Numbered from the stretch's first letter, positions 8,362 through 17,185 are shown. The stretch is DNA of 64,000 nt from Chloroflexota bacterium (GCA_018648325.1 JABGRK010000018.1:62001-126000); one strand, 5' to 3'. The notes: generated from the sequence alone by a model not told the origin. Numbers and translations: made by a program.

Positions 8362-8982
8362 ATGAATTACTACATACGCCCCATGCAAGCGGCGGATATA
8401 AACCAGGTAAAAGAGATTGATCTGGAGGCCTTCCCCACCCTTAAAAACGGCACTTCATTTAAAAATGAGCTACGTAATGACATTGCCAGATACTTTGTTA
8501 TTTACCAGGAGGATAATACTAATGGGGACAAGCACGACCAAACCCCGCACAACTCTCTTATTACTCGAGTAAAAGAGTTTCTGGTGGGGCCCGCACCTAC
8601 CAAAGATCACATTGCAGGCTTTGCCGGAATGTGGTTTATGGCCGATGAAGCGCACCTGATAACAATAGCTGTACGCAAAAGCCAGCAGGGACTGGGACTG
8701 GGACAATCGCTATTGATGGCAGTTATCAATACGGCGCTTCGATCCAAGGCCAGTATGGTAACGCTGGAGGTGCGAGCATCCAACCTAGCGGCTCAATCAC
8801 TGTATGCAAAGTATGGCTTTAAGGAAACGGGGTACAGAAAAAACTACTATTCAGACACCAAAGAAAACGCGCTGATAATGACAGCAGATGACATATACTC
8901 GCAGCAATTCACGGATAATTTGGGCCAGCTGAAAAAGGAATTGGATGATAAAATAGCTATAATATTAGAACACTTGTTTTAA
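8362..8982 (+). CDS. GNAT N-acetyltransferase, RimI-like
   Basis: 206 residues with one GNAT fold. The acetyl-CoA pyrophosphate-binding loop reads QQGLGLGQSLL at about residues 111-121, followed by VTLEVRASNLAAQSLYAKYGF, typical of ribosomal-protein/N-terminal alanine acetyltransferases of the RimI type. An insertion of roughly 30 hydrophilic residues (about 50-80, EDNTNGDKHDQTPHNSL) separates the first two motifs, and the C-terminus is a helical extension. Substrate cannot be assigned. It is divergent from the sigma-factor gene and its end overlaps the recA -35 region. Start chosen because the extended -10 lies nine bases upstream; no other start is near. Confidence 0.85.
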   Translation: MNYYIRPMQAADINQVKEIDLEAFPTLKNGTSFKNELRNDIARYFVIYQEDNTNGDKHDQTPHNSLITRVKEFLVGPAPTKDHIAGFAGMWFMADEAHLITIAVRKSQQGLGLGQSLLMAVINTALRSKASMVTLEVRASNLAAQSLYAKYGFKETGYRKNYYSDTKENALIMTADDIYSQQFTDNLGQLKKELDDKIAIILEHLF

Positions 8983-9002
8983 TTTTATACATGTGATATG
9001 AT
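8974..9002 (+). promoter_or_regulatory. recA promoter
   Basis: TTGTTT (8974-8979), 17-base spacer, TATGAT (8997-9002), with a TG one base before the -10. It overlaps the end of the acetyltransferase gene. No known LexA box was recognised. Confidence 0.6.
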
Positions 9003-9023
9003 GCATCCAAGCTGGAGGATAAT

Positions 9024-10052
9024 ATGAGTACAGAAAAAGAAAAAGCACTAGAACTGGCCATTATGCAGATCGAAAAACAATTCGGTCGCGGCTCCATTAT
9101 GAAGATGGGCGAGGTATCGGCAAAAATGGCGGTAGAGGTAATACCCACCGGCTCACTTGCTCTGGATATTGCGCTTGGAGCAGGAGGCATACCACGTGGC
9201 AGAGTTACTGAAATGTTCGGTGCAGAAGCATCGGGTAAATCCACGCTGGCACAGCACATCATAGCTGAAGCACAGAAAACGGGCGGCAAGGCTGCATATG
9301 TGGATGTAGAGCATGCGCTGGACCCGGCATACGCCACAGCCTGCGGTGTTATCGTGGACGAACTGCTTATATCACAGCCCGACACCGGAGAAGAAGCACT
9401 GGAGATAACCGAGGCACTGGTTAGAAGCAGCGCCATAGATATCATAGTTGTGGACAGTGTGGCTGCACTGGTGCCCAGAGCCGAAATCGAGGGCGAGATG
9501 GGTGATGCATTTGTGGGACTGCAGGCAAGGCTTATGTCGCAGGCTTTAAGGAAACTGACCGGAACCATCAGTAAATCGCATACCGCAGTTATATTCATCA
9601 ACCAGCTAAGGGAAAAGGTAGGCATTATCTTCGGGTCTCCCGAGGTTACACCCGGCGGCCGTGCGCTCAAGTTCTACAGCTCTGTCAGAATAGACCTCAG
9701 ACGCGGTGAGCCTATCAAACACGGTACGGAATTGGTGGGCAGCCGTGTAAAAGCCAAAATCGTAAAGAACAAGGTAGCCACTCCATTTAGAACTGCGCAA
9801 TATGACATCATGTACGGCAAAGGAATCAGCAAGCAAGGCGATATTTTGGATCTGGGCGTTGAGATGGATATAATCAACAAAAGCGGGGCATTTCTGTCAT
9901 ACAACGATACAAGACTGGGTCAGGGGCGGGAAAACGCCAAAGAGTTTTTAAAGCAGAATCCCGAAATGGCGCTTGAACTGGAGAGCAAGATAAGAGATAA
10001 AGCCGGTGTTCCCTCAAAACCGGTTGCCGACACCGGTAAAAAAGAGAAATAA
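9024..10052 (+). CDS. recA: Recombinase RecA
   Basis: Central homologous-recombination ATPase; forms filaments on ssDNA, promotes strand exchange and LexA-type autocleavage. 342 residues, normal. Walker [10 protein letters not shown] at 66-74, [11 protein letters not shown], Walker B-like [17 protein letters not shown]1 and L2 loops ([18 protein letters not shown] and [25 protein letters not shown]). C-terminal domain is present with a short tail. ATG preceded by GGAGG (9014-9018) and by a good promoter. recX follows after 24 bases, the usual pairing. Confidence 0.99.
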   Translation: MSTEKEKALELAIMQIEKQFGRGSIMKMGEVSAKMAVEVIPTGSLALDIALGAGGIPRGRVTEMFGAEASGKSTLAQHIIAEAQKTGGKAAYVDVEHALDPAYATACGVIVDELLISQPDTGEEALEITEALVRSSAIDIIVVDSVAALVPRAEIEGEMGDAFVGLQARLMSQALRKLTGTISKSHTAVIFINQLREKVGIIFGSPEVTPGGRALKFYSSVRIDLRRGEPIKHGTELVGSRVKAKIVKNKVATPFRTAQYDIMYGKGISKQGDILDLGVEMDIINKSGAFLSYNDTRLGQGRENAKEFLKQNPEMALELESKIRDKAGVPSKPVADTGKKEK

Positions 10053-10076
10053 CCATCGATACTGCTTTAGGTTACC

Positions 10077-10718
10077 ATGCAAACCATAACCTCTATAAAA
10101 CAGCAAAAGGGCCGAAAGGATCGCGTCAGCGTATTCTTAGATGGCAGCTATGGCTTGGGATTAAGCTTAAGCGTTGTTCATGAAAACAACCTGCGCGTTG
10201 GTCTTCAGCTTACCGATCAGGAAATTTGCATCCTTCAAAATTCTGAGCTATTCCATAAAGCAGTAAACACGGCAGTGCGTTACCTCAGTTACCGCCCCAG
10301 AAGCGAGTCGGAGACAAGAACCAGACTTGCAAAGCAGAAATACGATAGAGATCTAATTGATAATGTAATTGACAAGCTCAAAGAGCAAAAGTTGATTGAT
10401 GACGATTCTTTCGCGGATTTCTGGACAGACAATCGCCAGTACTTCAGCCCGCGCAGCAAACGTCTTATAAAACTGGAACTGCGCCGCAAAGGTGTGGCTG
10501 AGCAAATAGCGGACAAATCAACCAGCGACGTTGATGACCAGGCTGGCGCCCATAAAGTGGCACAAAAAAAAGCCGTCAGCCTGAAAAACCTGGATTACGA
10601 CAAATTTCAGAAAAAACTGTTCGGATTTTTGCATAATAGAGGATTTTCTTATCAGGTTATAAGACCTGCAATCGAAACGGCATGGACTCAACAGGGACAA
10701 GAAAAAGCCGCAGAGTGA
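10077..10718 (+). CDS. recX: Regulatory protein RecX
   Basis: 213-residue RecX-type protein, which binds RecA filaments and limits RecA activity. Three-helix repeats are recognisable: RYLSYRPRSESETRTRLAKQKYD near residue 70-90, LKEQKLIDDDSFADFWTDNR near 103-122, and SPRSKRLIKLELRRKGVAEQIAD near 125-145, matching the RecX consensus. The N-terminal ~60 residues form the small beta domain common in Chloroflexi and Firmicutes members. Located 24 bases after recA on the same strand, so almost certainly one operon. A GCCGCAG/CTGCGGC inverted repeat spans its stop codon (10707-10746). Confidence 0.9.
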   Translation: MQTITSIKQQKGRKDRVSVFLDGSYGLGLSLSVVHENNLRVGLQLTDQEICILQNSELFHKAVNTAVRYLSYRPRSESETRTRLAKQKYDRDLIDNVIDKLKEQKLIDDDSFADFWTDNRQYFSPRSKRLIKLELRRKGVAEQIADKSTSDVDDQAGAHKVAQKKAVSLKNLDYDKFQKKLFGFLHNRGFSYQVIRPAIETAWTQQGQEKAAE

Positions 10719-10769
10719 CAAACTAATAATCCATCAACCCTGCGGCAAAAATCCTATTGTTACCTGTCC

Positions 10770-11432
10770 TTAAGCCTGATCAGCCGGAGCTTCAGCAGCA
10801 GCGCCTTCAGCGCCCTCAACAGCCTCAGCAGCCTCAGCCTCAGCGGCATCCTCCGCCTCATCCTCAGCCGTCGTGCGTACTGTTCCGATTCTAACTACAT
10901 CATGCTCTAAATCAGTGATAAACGTAACCCCGTCAATTGGCGCAATCTCGCTCACATGTATTGCATGAACTGACTCATCCAATATGCTTACATCCAATTC
11001 TATATGGTCCGGGATATCATCCGGAAGACACTCAATTGTAAGCTTATCAAGCTCACGTATCAGCATATTACCCTTAATCTTAAGAGCAGGTGCCTCACCA
11101 ACAAGAGTAATGGGAACATCAACTTTTATCTTGTCGGTCATTCTGACCTGATAGAAATCAACATGCAGCAGGCTTCCCTTAACCGGATCGCGTTGTATTT
11201 CACGAACAACAGCCTTTGCCGCCTTTTTCGCTTTATCCACTTTAAGATCAACCAGATGTGTTTTCCCCGCCTTTGCCAGTACATGCTTTAAGTCCAATGC
11301 ATCACATTGTAATGGGGTGGGCGTGACATCGTTTCCAAAAAGGTGCACCGGTATAATCCCCTCACGGCGTAACGCTCTAACTTTTTTACCTAACACTTCT
11401 CGAGTGTTAACTTTTAATTCTATCTTCTCCAT
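10770..11432 (-). CDS. rplY: Large ribosomal subunit protein bL25, long CTC form
   Basis: Binds 5S rRNA. 220 residues, the two-domain CTC/TL5 form: N-terminal 5S-binding barrel (MEKIELKVNTREVLGKKVRALRREGIIP split here as start and RREGIIPVHLFG) and C-terminal TL5 domain (VDVPITLVGEAPALKIKG to EIAPIDGVTFI). The last ~30 residues are an Ala/Glu-rich acidic tail (DEAEDAAEAEAAEAVEG). RBS GGAGG just upstream of the ATG. Convergent with recX. The region upstream carries paired repeats (see the repeat entry). Confidence 0.94.
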   Translation of the reverse strand: MEKIELKVNTREVLGKKVRALRREGIIPVHLFGNDVTPTPLQCDALDLKHVLAKAGKTHLVDLKVDKAKKAAKAVVREIQRDPVKGSLLHVDFYQVRMTDKIKVDVPITLVGEAPALKIKGNMLIRELDKLTIECLPDDIPDHIELDVSILDESVHAIHVSEIAPIDGVTFITDLEHDVVRIGTVRTTAEDEAEDAAEAEAAEAVEGAEGAAAEAPADQA

Positions 11433-11461
11433 GCCGCCTCCTGCTCTTATATTTATACCTC

Positions 11462-11512
11462 AAAACAGGGTGTTTTAGCAAGTTTTTTGCAGGTAAAAAC
11501 CTGTTTTAGCAA
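11462..11512. repeat. Inverted and direct repeats upstream of rplY
   Basis: AAAACAGG (11462-11469) faces CCTGTTTT (11500-11507), and TGTTTTAGCAA occurs twice (11471-11481 and 11502-11512). They lie 30-80 bases upstream of the bL25 start, in the leader or promoter. Could be an operator or an mRNA structure; no family recognised. Confidence 0.45.
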
Positions 11513-11601
11513 TAAACTGGGGGACAATTGTATGTTTTCGGCGACGTCTTTACCTGTAATATACGCCTCCCTAGCCTTATCTACCTACACAGACCACACA
11601 G

Positions 11602-11630
11602 TTGGCTGAAGTCACATTATGCTTTATAAT
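11602..11630 (+). promoter_or_regulatory. selD promoter
   Basis: TTGGCT (11602-11607), 17-base spacer, TATAAT (11625-11630). The selD ATG is 38 bases downstream of the -10. Confidence 0.6.
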
Positions 11631-11668
11631 AGCGAAAACTATCATCCCAAAAATGCAGGGAGCGGGCC

Positions 11669-12718
11669 ATGGAAGACCCAAAAAAAATACGCCTGACACA
11701 GACCGTAAAAAGCGCCGGTTGAGCTTGTAAGATAGGTCCGGGTGACCTTGCGGAAGCACTTAGCGGTCTGCCGGAAATTACCGACCCAAACCTGATTGTG
11801 GGATTTAACGGGGCGGAGGATGCCGGCGTCTATAAACTAACCAACGATCTGGCAATTATCCAGACGCTGGACTTTTTTACGCCCATCGTCGATGATCCCT
11901 ATACATTTGGGCAGGTGGCCGCCGCCAACGCCCTTTCCGATGTTTACGCCATGGGCGGCGTGCCTCAAACTGCTATGAATATCGTTTGCTTTCCCGTAAA
12001 AACACTGAACATGGCCATACTAAATCAAATACTCAAAGGTGGCCTTGATAAGCTAAACGAGGCAGAAGTAACTCTGGTTGGAGGGCACAGCGTAGAGGAC
12101 CATGAACTAAAATACGGCCTCTCTGTCACCGGAACGATTCACCCCGACAAGGTACTGCGAAACAGAGGAGCAAAGGTGGGTGACAAGCTAATTCTCACCA
12201 AACCGCTGGGCACCGGCATCATAAACACCGCTCTTAAAAGAGAAAAAACATCAGACGAAGCAGTAAAAAAAGCGATTGATACTATGACTACCCTTAACAA
12301 GGTCGCATCGGAGCTTTTAGCAGACTTCGATATTAGCGCCTGCACCGATATAACAGGATTTGGTCTGCTAGGACACGCATGTGAAATGATAGATGGAACA
12401 GATACAGGGATGATGATCTACTCCAACTCCGTCTCCTTCATCGCAGAGGCCAAGACTTATGCCGAAGCAGAACTATTGCCCGGCGGACTGCACCGCAATC
12501 GTGATTTCAGGACACACATGGTAACTATATATAACAATGTCCCCCAATATATGTCAGATATCATGTTTGATCCCCAGACATCGGGCGGTCTGCTCATAGC
12601 CGTAAGCGATTCTGATTCAGAGCGTTTGCTCACAAAAATGCACAGTGCAGGCGTCACCGAGGCCGCCATTATCGGCGAAATTATATCGAAACCTGAGGGA
12701 AAGATAGTAGTACAGTAA
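11669..12718 (+). CDS. selD: Selenide, water dikinase SelD (selenoprotein)
   Basis: Makes selenophosphate, the selenium donor for selenocysteine and selenouridine. The gene is 350 codons if TGA at 11720-11722 is read as selenocysteine (residue 18). The surrounding residues fit the SelD active site: KSAG-Sec-ACKIGPGDL, where many homologues have Cys. Downstream the frame is intact: GFNGAEDAGVYKL, DFFTPIVDDPYTFGQVAAANALSD, VGGHSVEDHELKYG, TGFGLLGH, FDPQTSGGLL. ATG 11669 has AGGGAG six bases upstream. A start after the TGA would lose the active site. A candidate bSECIS hairpin begins 11 bases after the UGA. The organism should therefore encode SelA, SelB and tRNA-Sec; none are in this window. 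Confidence 0.95.
11734..11748 (+). promoter_or_regulatory. Candidate bacterial SECIS hairpin in selD
   Basis: AGGTC (11734-11738), loop CGGGT, GACCT (11744-11748): a five-pair stem beginning 11 bases after the UGA, the distance typical of bacterial SECIS elements, with G residues in the apical loop. Confidence 0.6.
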
Positions 12719-12777
12719 TAGCTTTTAACGCTGCCTCACGCTGGTAAATTCAGAAACACGAATTTCATGCAAACCTT

Positions 12778-13266
12778 TTACAAATATATCTTCCGTGCTA
12801 AGGCCTTACCACTGGCGGTTAAAAACACCCTTTCAATGATAGCTTTTAACTTATCTTTTGATTTTATGTCAAACTCATCCCTTACATTGACCAGCCAGTC
12901 GGCGTCATAGAGTATCTCGAAGTTTGCGGTAGTAATTTTCCCCGGGCTATGGTGATGAGCGATAATCTCGCATATTTCATCCATTTGACTCGACTCAAAT
13001 CCAAGCTCTATCAGCATTTTCCGCGCAATAGGAGGGCCTTCGATTTCCTGATATTTGCCACTGGTGCTACTGTACTTCTTTTCCGCTTCATGCATACCGA
13101 TGTCATGCAATACGGCGGCGGCGATTACCACAGGATAGTCCCCGCCTTCCGACTCCAGCAGTTTTTCAGCATGACCGGTCACGGCAAGCGCATGATTTAT
13201 TCTTTTAGTATCATCGCCGAAGTAATCTTGCATCTGCTCTATCAGCGACTCTTTGATAGTGCTCAA
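12778..13266 (-). CDS. HD-domain phosphohydrolase
   Basis: 162 residues. Metal-binding HD motif visible as VLHDIGMHEAE at about 52-62, upstream histidine in RINHALAVTGHAEKLL (about 22-37), and IIAHHHSPGK near 101-110, then DADWLVNVRDEF. This is the layout of small HD hydrolases acting on nucleotides or similar phosphoesters; the substrate cannot be told from sequence. Convergent with selD and 24 bases downstream of the cupin gene on the same strand, so they may be co-transcribed. Confidence 0.8.
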   Translation of the reverse strand: MSTIKESLIEQMQDYFGDDTKRINHALAVTGHAEKLLESEGGDYPVVIAAAVLHDIGMHEAEKKYSSTSGKYQEIEGPPIARKMLIELGFESSQMDEICEIIAHHHSPGKITTANFEILYDADWLVNVRDEFDIKSKDKLKAIIERVFLTASGKALARKIYL

Positions 13267-13290
13267 CTTAAAATACTCCTGAAACGTTTT

Positions 13291-13629
13291 TTATACCATT
13301 TTTGTAGCTTCAGTTGGACGGGGCGTTTTTACCACCAGCACCCGCAAAACCCCATCGCTCTGGTTGTACCAGCAATGCGCTATTCCGCTCGGACTTTCAA
13401 TAAGTGTATCCGGCCCTACTTCCTGCTTTTCGTCCCCGACCTCAACAATGCCTTTGCCTTCCAGCACGTAGAAGAATACATCAACAGGTGTAATGTGTTT
13501 GAGTAGCGCCTGTCCGGGTTTGAGTTCAAGATGCATCGCCTGCGCATGCTGGGTATCATACAGTTTTCTAGCATCGACGCTATGCGGATTGGGATTTAAG
13601 GGAGCTGAACTAACATTGATTGTTTTCAT
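13291..13629 (-). CDS. Small cupin-domain protein
   Basis: 112 residues from the ATG at 13629, which has GGAGG nine bases upstream; a longer in-frame start would lie inside the upstream terminator. Single cupin barrel: PGQALLKHITPVDVFFYVLEGKG (first cupin motif, divided here) and later IESPSGIAHCWYN with the second-motif histidine. One metal-binding histidine of the first motif is not obvious (HITPVDVFFYVLEG), so metal use is uncertain. It may bind a small ligand or act as a sensor. It follows hcp on the same strand but a strong terminator separates them. Confidence 0.75.
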   Translation of the reverse strand: MKTINVSSAPLNPNPHSVDARKLYDTQHAQAMHLELKPGQALLKHITPVDVFFYVLEGKGIVEVGDEKQEVGPDTLIESPSGIAHCWYNQSDGVLRVLVVKTPRPTEATKMV

Positions 13630-13645
13630 TACTACCTCCAATAAA

Positions 13646-13680
13646 ATAAAAGGGCCTGCCAAAAAAAGCAGGCCCTTAAA
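13646..13680 (-). terminator. Intrinsic terminator of hcp
   Basis: AAGGGCCTGC (13650-13659) and GCAGGCCCTT (13668-13677) form a perfect ten-pair stem; on the minus strand it is followed by TTATTTTATT. It begins 11 bases after the hcp stop. Confidence 0.85.
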
Positions 13681-13688
13681 TCTTCTAT

Positions 13689-15323
13689 CTAGCCCAAAAT
13701 GGCTTTCAGATCCTCTTCCGGAGTTGTTATAGGCATAATGTTGAAGTTCTTGACCAGTACATCCAGCACGTTAGGCGTGATGAATGCAGGCAGGCTCGGA
13801 CCCAACCTTATGTTCTTGATTCCCAGATGCAGCAGCGTGAGTAAAATAGCGACCGCCTTCTGTTCGTACCATGATAGTATCATAGATAAAGGAAGGTCGT
13901 TAACACCGCACTCAAACGCTCCAGCCAAAGCAACCGCTATCTGGATTGCAGAGTAGGCATCGTTGCACTGACCGACGTCCAGCAAACGAGGTATGCCACC
14001 GATATCACCCAGGTCTTTATCGAAGAAACGGAACTTGCCGCAAGCCAGAGTCAATATCACTGAATCCTTGGGCGCCTTTTCCACAAATTCGGTGTAATAA
14101 TTGCGTCCCGGTTTTGCTCCATCGCAACCGCCAACCAGGAAGAAATGGCTTATCGCCTTACCCTTTACAGCTTCAATAACCTTGTCAGCAACACTCATTA
14201 CTGCGTTGCGTGCAAAGCCAACCATAACCGATTTACCATCTACATCTTCGGCAAACCCGGGCATTACAAGCGCTTTTTCAATAACGGGACCAAAGTCTTT
14301 TTCGGCAATATGTCGTACGCCGGGCCATCCCACGAGCCCCGTAGTAAAAATGTTGTCCTGATAGCTTTCCTGTGGCTTCTGAATGCAGTTAGTGGTCATC
14401 AGGATTGCACCGGGGAACTCGGCAAACTCTTTTTTCTGGTTCTGCCAGGCTGTTCCGTAATGCCCATAAAAATGCGCATACTTTTTGAGCTCAGGATAGC
14501 CGTGTGTAGGCAGCATTTCTCCATGTGTATAGACGTTTATGCCCTTGCCTTCGCTTTCCTTTAATATCTCTTCCAGATCCTTCAGATCATGGCCTGACAC
14601 TAAAATAGCCTTGCCCTTTTTTGCACCAAGCGGGACGCTGGTGGGCACTGGATGTCCGTATATACCGGTATTACCTGCATCAAGTAGTTCCATGGCTCGC
14701 AAGTTGATCTCACCACACTTGAGTACCAGCCCTACAAGCTCATCCACGCCAAGTGATTTATCAAGCGCCGCAACCAGTGCCTCCTGAATAAAAGCGTATA
14801 CCTTTTCATCCTGCTGCCCCAAAAGAGCGGCGTGATCGGCATAAGCGGCTAGGCCCTTAACTCCATAGATTAAAATGTGCTGAAGCGATTGAAGGTCAGG
14901 GTCTGCATCTGGATCGGATTTTAGCCCTACCAATTGACCCTGAGCCACTACGGCATCGTGGGCATGTTCCGCAGTAAGGGTTGCCGGACCATCGCCAAAA
15001 TCGGTTACTCCCCCGGCATCTTCAACCCTCTGCTTAAAATCATCCCTCAGTTTTACGGTTTCGTTGATTAGTAAAACAAAACGTTTGGGATCAAAATCTA
15101 CGTTTGTCAGCGTAGAAAATACGGCCTTGCAGGTAAACCTGTTGATATAGTCATCATTAATACCAACCTTGCGACCTTCTACTGCCAGCATCGATAAACC
15201 CTGCACTGCATATATCAGCAGATCCTGCATGGCGGCTACATCCGAATGCTTACCGCAAACTCCAGTGGTTACACATGCCTCTCCTTTGGCAACTTGTTCA
15301 CATTGATAACAAAACATACTCAT
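13689..15323 (-). CDS. hcp: Hydroxylamine reductase (hybrid cluster protein)
   Basis: 544 residues, normal for Hcp. Oxygen-sensitive protein with one [4Fe-4S] and one hybrid 4Fe-2S-2O cluster, linked to nitric oxide and hydroxylamine detoxification. N-terminal cysteines C5, C8, C17 and C23 (MFCYQCEQVAKGEACVTTGV, then C) bind the first cluster. Hybrid cluster ligands are visible in HGEMLPTHGYPELKK, TTNCIQKP, GGCDGAKPGRNYYTEF, LACGKFRF and VGQCNDAYSAIQIA. ATG 15323 has GAGGAG nine bases upstream. A 16-base palindrome with FNR-like halves lies 85 bases upstream. Supports an anaerobe that meets nitrosative stress. Confidence 0.97.
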   Translation of the reverse strand: MSMFCYQCEQVAKGEACVTTGVCGKHSDVAAMQDLLIYAVQGLSMLAVEGRKVGINDDYINRFTCKAVFSTLTNVDFDPKRFVLLINETVKLRDDFKQRVEDAGGVTDFGDGPATLTAEHAHDAVVAQGQLVGLKSDPDADPDLQSLQHILIYGVKGLAAYADHAALLGQQDEKVYAFIQEALVAALDKSLGVDELVGLVLKCGEINLRAMELLDAGNTGIYGHPVPTSVPLGAKKGKAILVSGHDLKDLEEILKESEGKGINVYTHGEMLPTHGYPELKKYAHFYGHYGTAWQNQKKEFAEFPGAILMTTNCIQKPQESYQDNIFTTGLVGWPGVRHIAEKDFGPVIEKALVMPGFAEDVDGKSVMVGFARNAVMSVADKVIEAVKGKAISHFFLVGGCDGAKPGRNYYTEFVEKAPKDSVILTLACGKFRFFDKDLGDIGGIPRLLDVGQCNDAYSAIQIAVALAGAFECGVNDLPLSMILSWYEQKAVAILLTLLHLGIKNIRLGPSLPAFITPNVLDVLVKNFNIMPITTPEEDLKAILG

Positions 15324-15407
15324 CCAAATATCTCCTCAATTCTCATTTAAACGATTAAGCTTTTAATCGCTCTTTATACAGAATAGCGGACCAACTGCAA
15401 ATTGCTT

Positions 15408-15423
15408 CATGATTTAAATCATG
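15408..15423. promoter_or_regulatory. Palindrome upstream of hcp, FNR/DNR-like
   Basis: CATGATTTAAATCATG, a perfect 16-base palindrome. The core TGAT-N4-ATCA fits the half-site geometry of FNR/DNR-type regulators. It is 85 bases upstream of the hcp ATG; CTATTC and TATAAA are possible -10 elements in between. Confidence 0.5.
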
Positions 15424-15483
15424 TAAGTGAAAAGACGGAAAGATCAACAGACAATGTTGTGCGGGAGGGATATCTATAAGGTT

Positions 15484-16191
15484 CTATTTAGATAAGCAGT
15501 AATCCAAAGCGGCACGCATATGCACAAACGACGTATCGATAAGGGGTATTCCCAGCGCCTTTCCACATGTTACATCAAGCAGAAGAGGTATCTCGGTGCA
15601 CCCCAGAACTAGACCTTCAATGCCATCATCGGCCATCATCCGCCGCGCGATTTTCATATACTCTTCCCTTGTGTCATCCAGGAATATGCCTTTGGCCAGT
15701 TCAGCTACAACCTTATTGCTTATATAAAGCTGCTCCTCTTCCTCAGGTACGACTATGTCTATACCATTTCTGGCAAACACGCGGGGAAAGAAATCCAGGC
15801 TCATGGTGGGTTTAGCACCCAAAAGTCCAACTCTATGCAAACCTTTTTCTTTAGCGGCCCGGCAGGCCTCATCCACAATGCTCAGAAGCGGGATGGGAGA
15901 TTTAGCCTTCATCTCATCGTAGTACTGATGCACAGCGTTGCAGGCAATTATGGCAAAATCTGCTCCAGCCTTATGCAGAGAATCGATAGCCTGTAGTAGT
16001 TTGATCTGCACTGCATCGTTCTGCCCACCATCACGAAGCCTAGTAATCTCCCTCATATTAACGCTGTAGATCACAAGCTCGGGATAACCGCCATCCAACT
16101 GACTAATCTGGCAGCACAGGTCAATGAAAATGCGATAGTAATAGAGCGTAGCCTCCGGACCATACCCTCCCACTATGCCTATCTTTTTCAT
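15484..16191 (-). CDS. Aspartate/glutamate racemase family protein
   Basis: 235 residues. PLP-independent racemase fold with two catalytic cysteines: first in IIACNAVHQYYDE (about residue 83) and second in LVLGCTEIPLLLD (about residue 196). N-terminal MKKIGIVGGYGPEATLYYYRIF is characteristic of the aspartate racemase branch. Could also act on other amino or hydroxy acids. It is the last gene of a minus-strand run MarR, RidA, racemase; spacing to RidA is 22 bases. Probably part of the MarR-linked amino-acid catabolic cluster. Confidence 0.85.
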   Translation of the reverse strand: MKKIGIVGGYGPEATLYYYRIFIDLCCQISQLDGGYPELVIYSVNMREITRLRDGGQNDAVQIKLLQAIDSLHKAGADFAIIACNAVHQYYDEMKAKSPIPLLSIVDEACRAAKEKGLHRVGLLGAKPTMSLDFFPRVFARNGIDIVVPEEEEQLYISNKVVAELAKGIFLDDTREEYMKIARRMMADDGIEGLVLGCTEIPLLLDVTCGKALGIPLIDTSFVHMRAALDYCLSK

Positions 16192-16213
16192 GTTTTTACA
16201 CCTGCCTCGTAAT

Positions 16214-16594
16214 TTACCTGGCTGGTTTGTAGGCCACGCATTCTATCTCAAGCAACATACCGGGCATGGCCAGCCCGCCTATTACAGTAGAGCGCGCCGG
16301 GTAGGGCTGCTTCATGTACTGGCGATACACCGTGTTCATATTGCCAAACTCGGCGGCGTCGCACAAAAAAACGGTCAGCTTCACCAGATCGTCAAGCGAG
16401 GCGCCTGCGGCAGCAAGCGTCTTTTTGATATTTTCAAAGCACTGTGCCGTCTGCTCTGGAACCGTTGTCAGCTGCTTGCCATTGTCATCCTTGGTGCCAA
16501 CCGACCCGGAGAGAAAAATATAATCTCCAGCTCTTACAGCAGGCGAAAAGGGATGGTCGGGCCAATCCGGTAAAGTGATAATTTCTTTAGTCAT
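16214..16594 (-). CDS. RidA/YjgF family enamine/imine deaminase
   Basis: 126 residues, normal for the family. RidA proteins hydrolyse reactive enamine/imine intermediates released by PLP enzymes. Family marks: FSPAVRAGDYIFLSGSVG, the CFENIKKTLAAAGASLDDLVKLT helix (divided), and the substrate-binding PARSTVIGG arginine (about residue 101) with a later glutamate in LEIECVAYK. RBS GGAGGA lies ten bases before the ATG. Its position beside a class-III aminotransferase suggests removal of an imine formed in the same pathway. Confidence 0.92.
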   Translation of the reverse strand: MTKEIITLPDWPDHPFSPAVRAGDYIFLSGSVGTKDDNGKQLTTVPEQTAQCFENIKKTLAAAGASLDDLVKLTVFLCDAAEFGNMNTVYRQYMKQPYPARSTVIGGLAMPGMLLEIECVAYKPAR

Positions 16595-16665
16595 TACTTA
16601 ATAATCCTCCACAAAACTTATATTTTAATTGCTCTTTAATTTATACCACAACACGTCAGCTGATA

Positions 16666-17160
16666 CTACGCATCATAGGACGGATCGGTAAGTTTGGGCG
16701 GTATCCACTTACCCTTTACTCCTACCAGCTCGTTCATGGCATTATCGCGCAACAGCCTGAAAAACGTCTGCGAGTATTCCAGCTGGTCCGGCGGCAACAC
16801 CGATATCAAGCGCCGCAGTATTTCCATCTCTGTCATCTGCTCACAGACCTGCCGCCCTTTATCAGTCAATAAAACTCTTACCCCGTTTTTCCTCTTCACG
16901 TCAGGTTCTTTTTTAAGCAGATTCATTCTTACCGCTCTGTTTATCAGCTCCGTAACCGTATGAGATTTTCTGAACATCCTTTTTGATATAGCCGACGGGG
17001 TAGCTATATCCCCCAGCTGCAAAATTACGGCCAGAAGTGTTGCCTGGTGCGCCGTAATACCTTTGCTGGCAAGTTCTTTTTCCCTTACTCGCGCCATGGC
17101 GTGATACGCCTGCTGGAACAGCACCCAGAACAGATATGCCTTATCGTTTTGAATGTCCAT
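16666..17160 (-). CDS. MarR-family transcriptional regulator
   Basis: 164 residues with a winged helix-turn-helix at about 40-115: ITAHQATLLAVILQLGDIATPSAISKR (divided), recognition helix KSHTVTELINRAVRMNLL, wing VKRKNGVRVLLTDKGRQ. MarR proteins act as dimers that release DNA on binding small ligands. It is divergent from the aminotransferase and heads the RidA-racemase run. A perfect 15-base palindrome lies 26 bases upstream of its ATG, and related CGATAT elements continue through the divergent promoter, so it probably controls both directions. Confidence 0.88.
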   Translation of the reverse strand: MDIQNDKAYLFWVLFQQAYHAMARVREKELASKGITAHQATLLAVILQLGDIATPSAISKRMFRKSHTVTELINRAVRMNLLKKEPDVKRKNGVRVLLTDKGRQVCEQMTEMEILRRLISVLPPDQLEYSQTFFRLLRDNAMNELVGVKGKWIPPKLTDPSYDA

Positions 17161-17185
17161 TACAATCCACCTCTATCAGTTAATT

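Noticed and set aside
10707-10746. GCCGCAG/CTGCGGC repeat as terminator of recX
   Set aside because: Loop is too long (about 26 bases) and the T-run is missing; kept as a note in recX only.
11669-11797. selD as broken gene with early stop
   Set aside because: The TGA stands exactly at the known Cys/Sec site and is followed by a SECIS-like hairpin, so it is read as selenocysteine.
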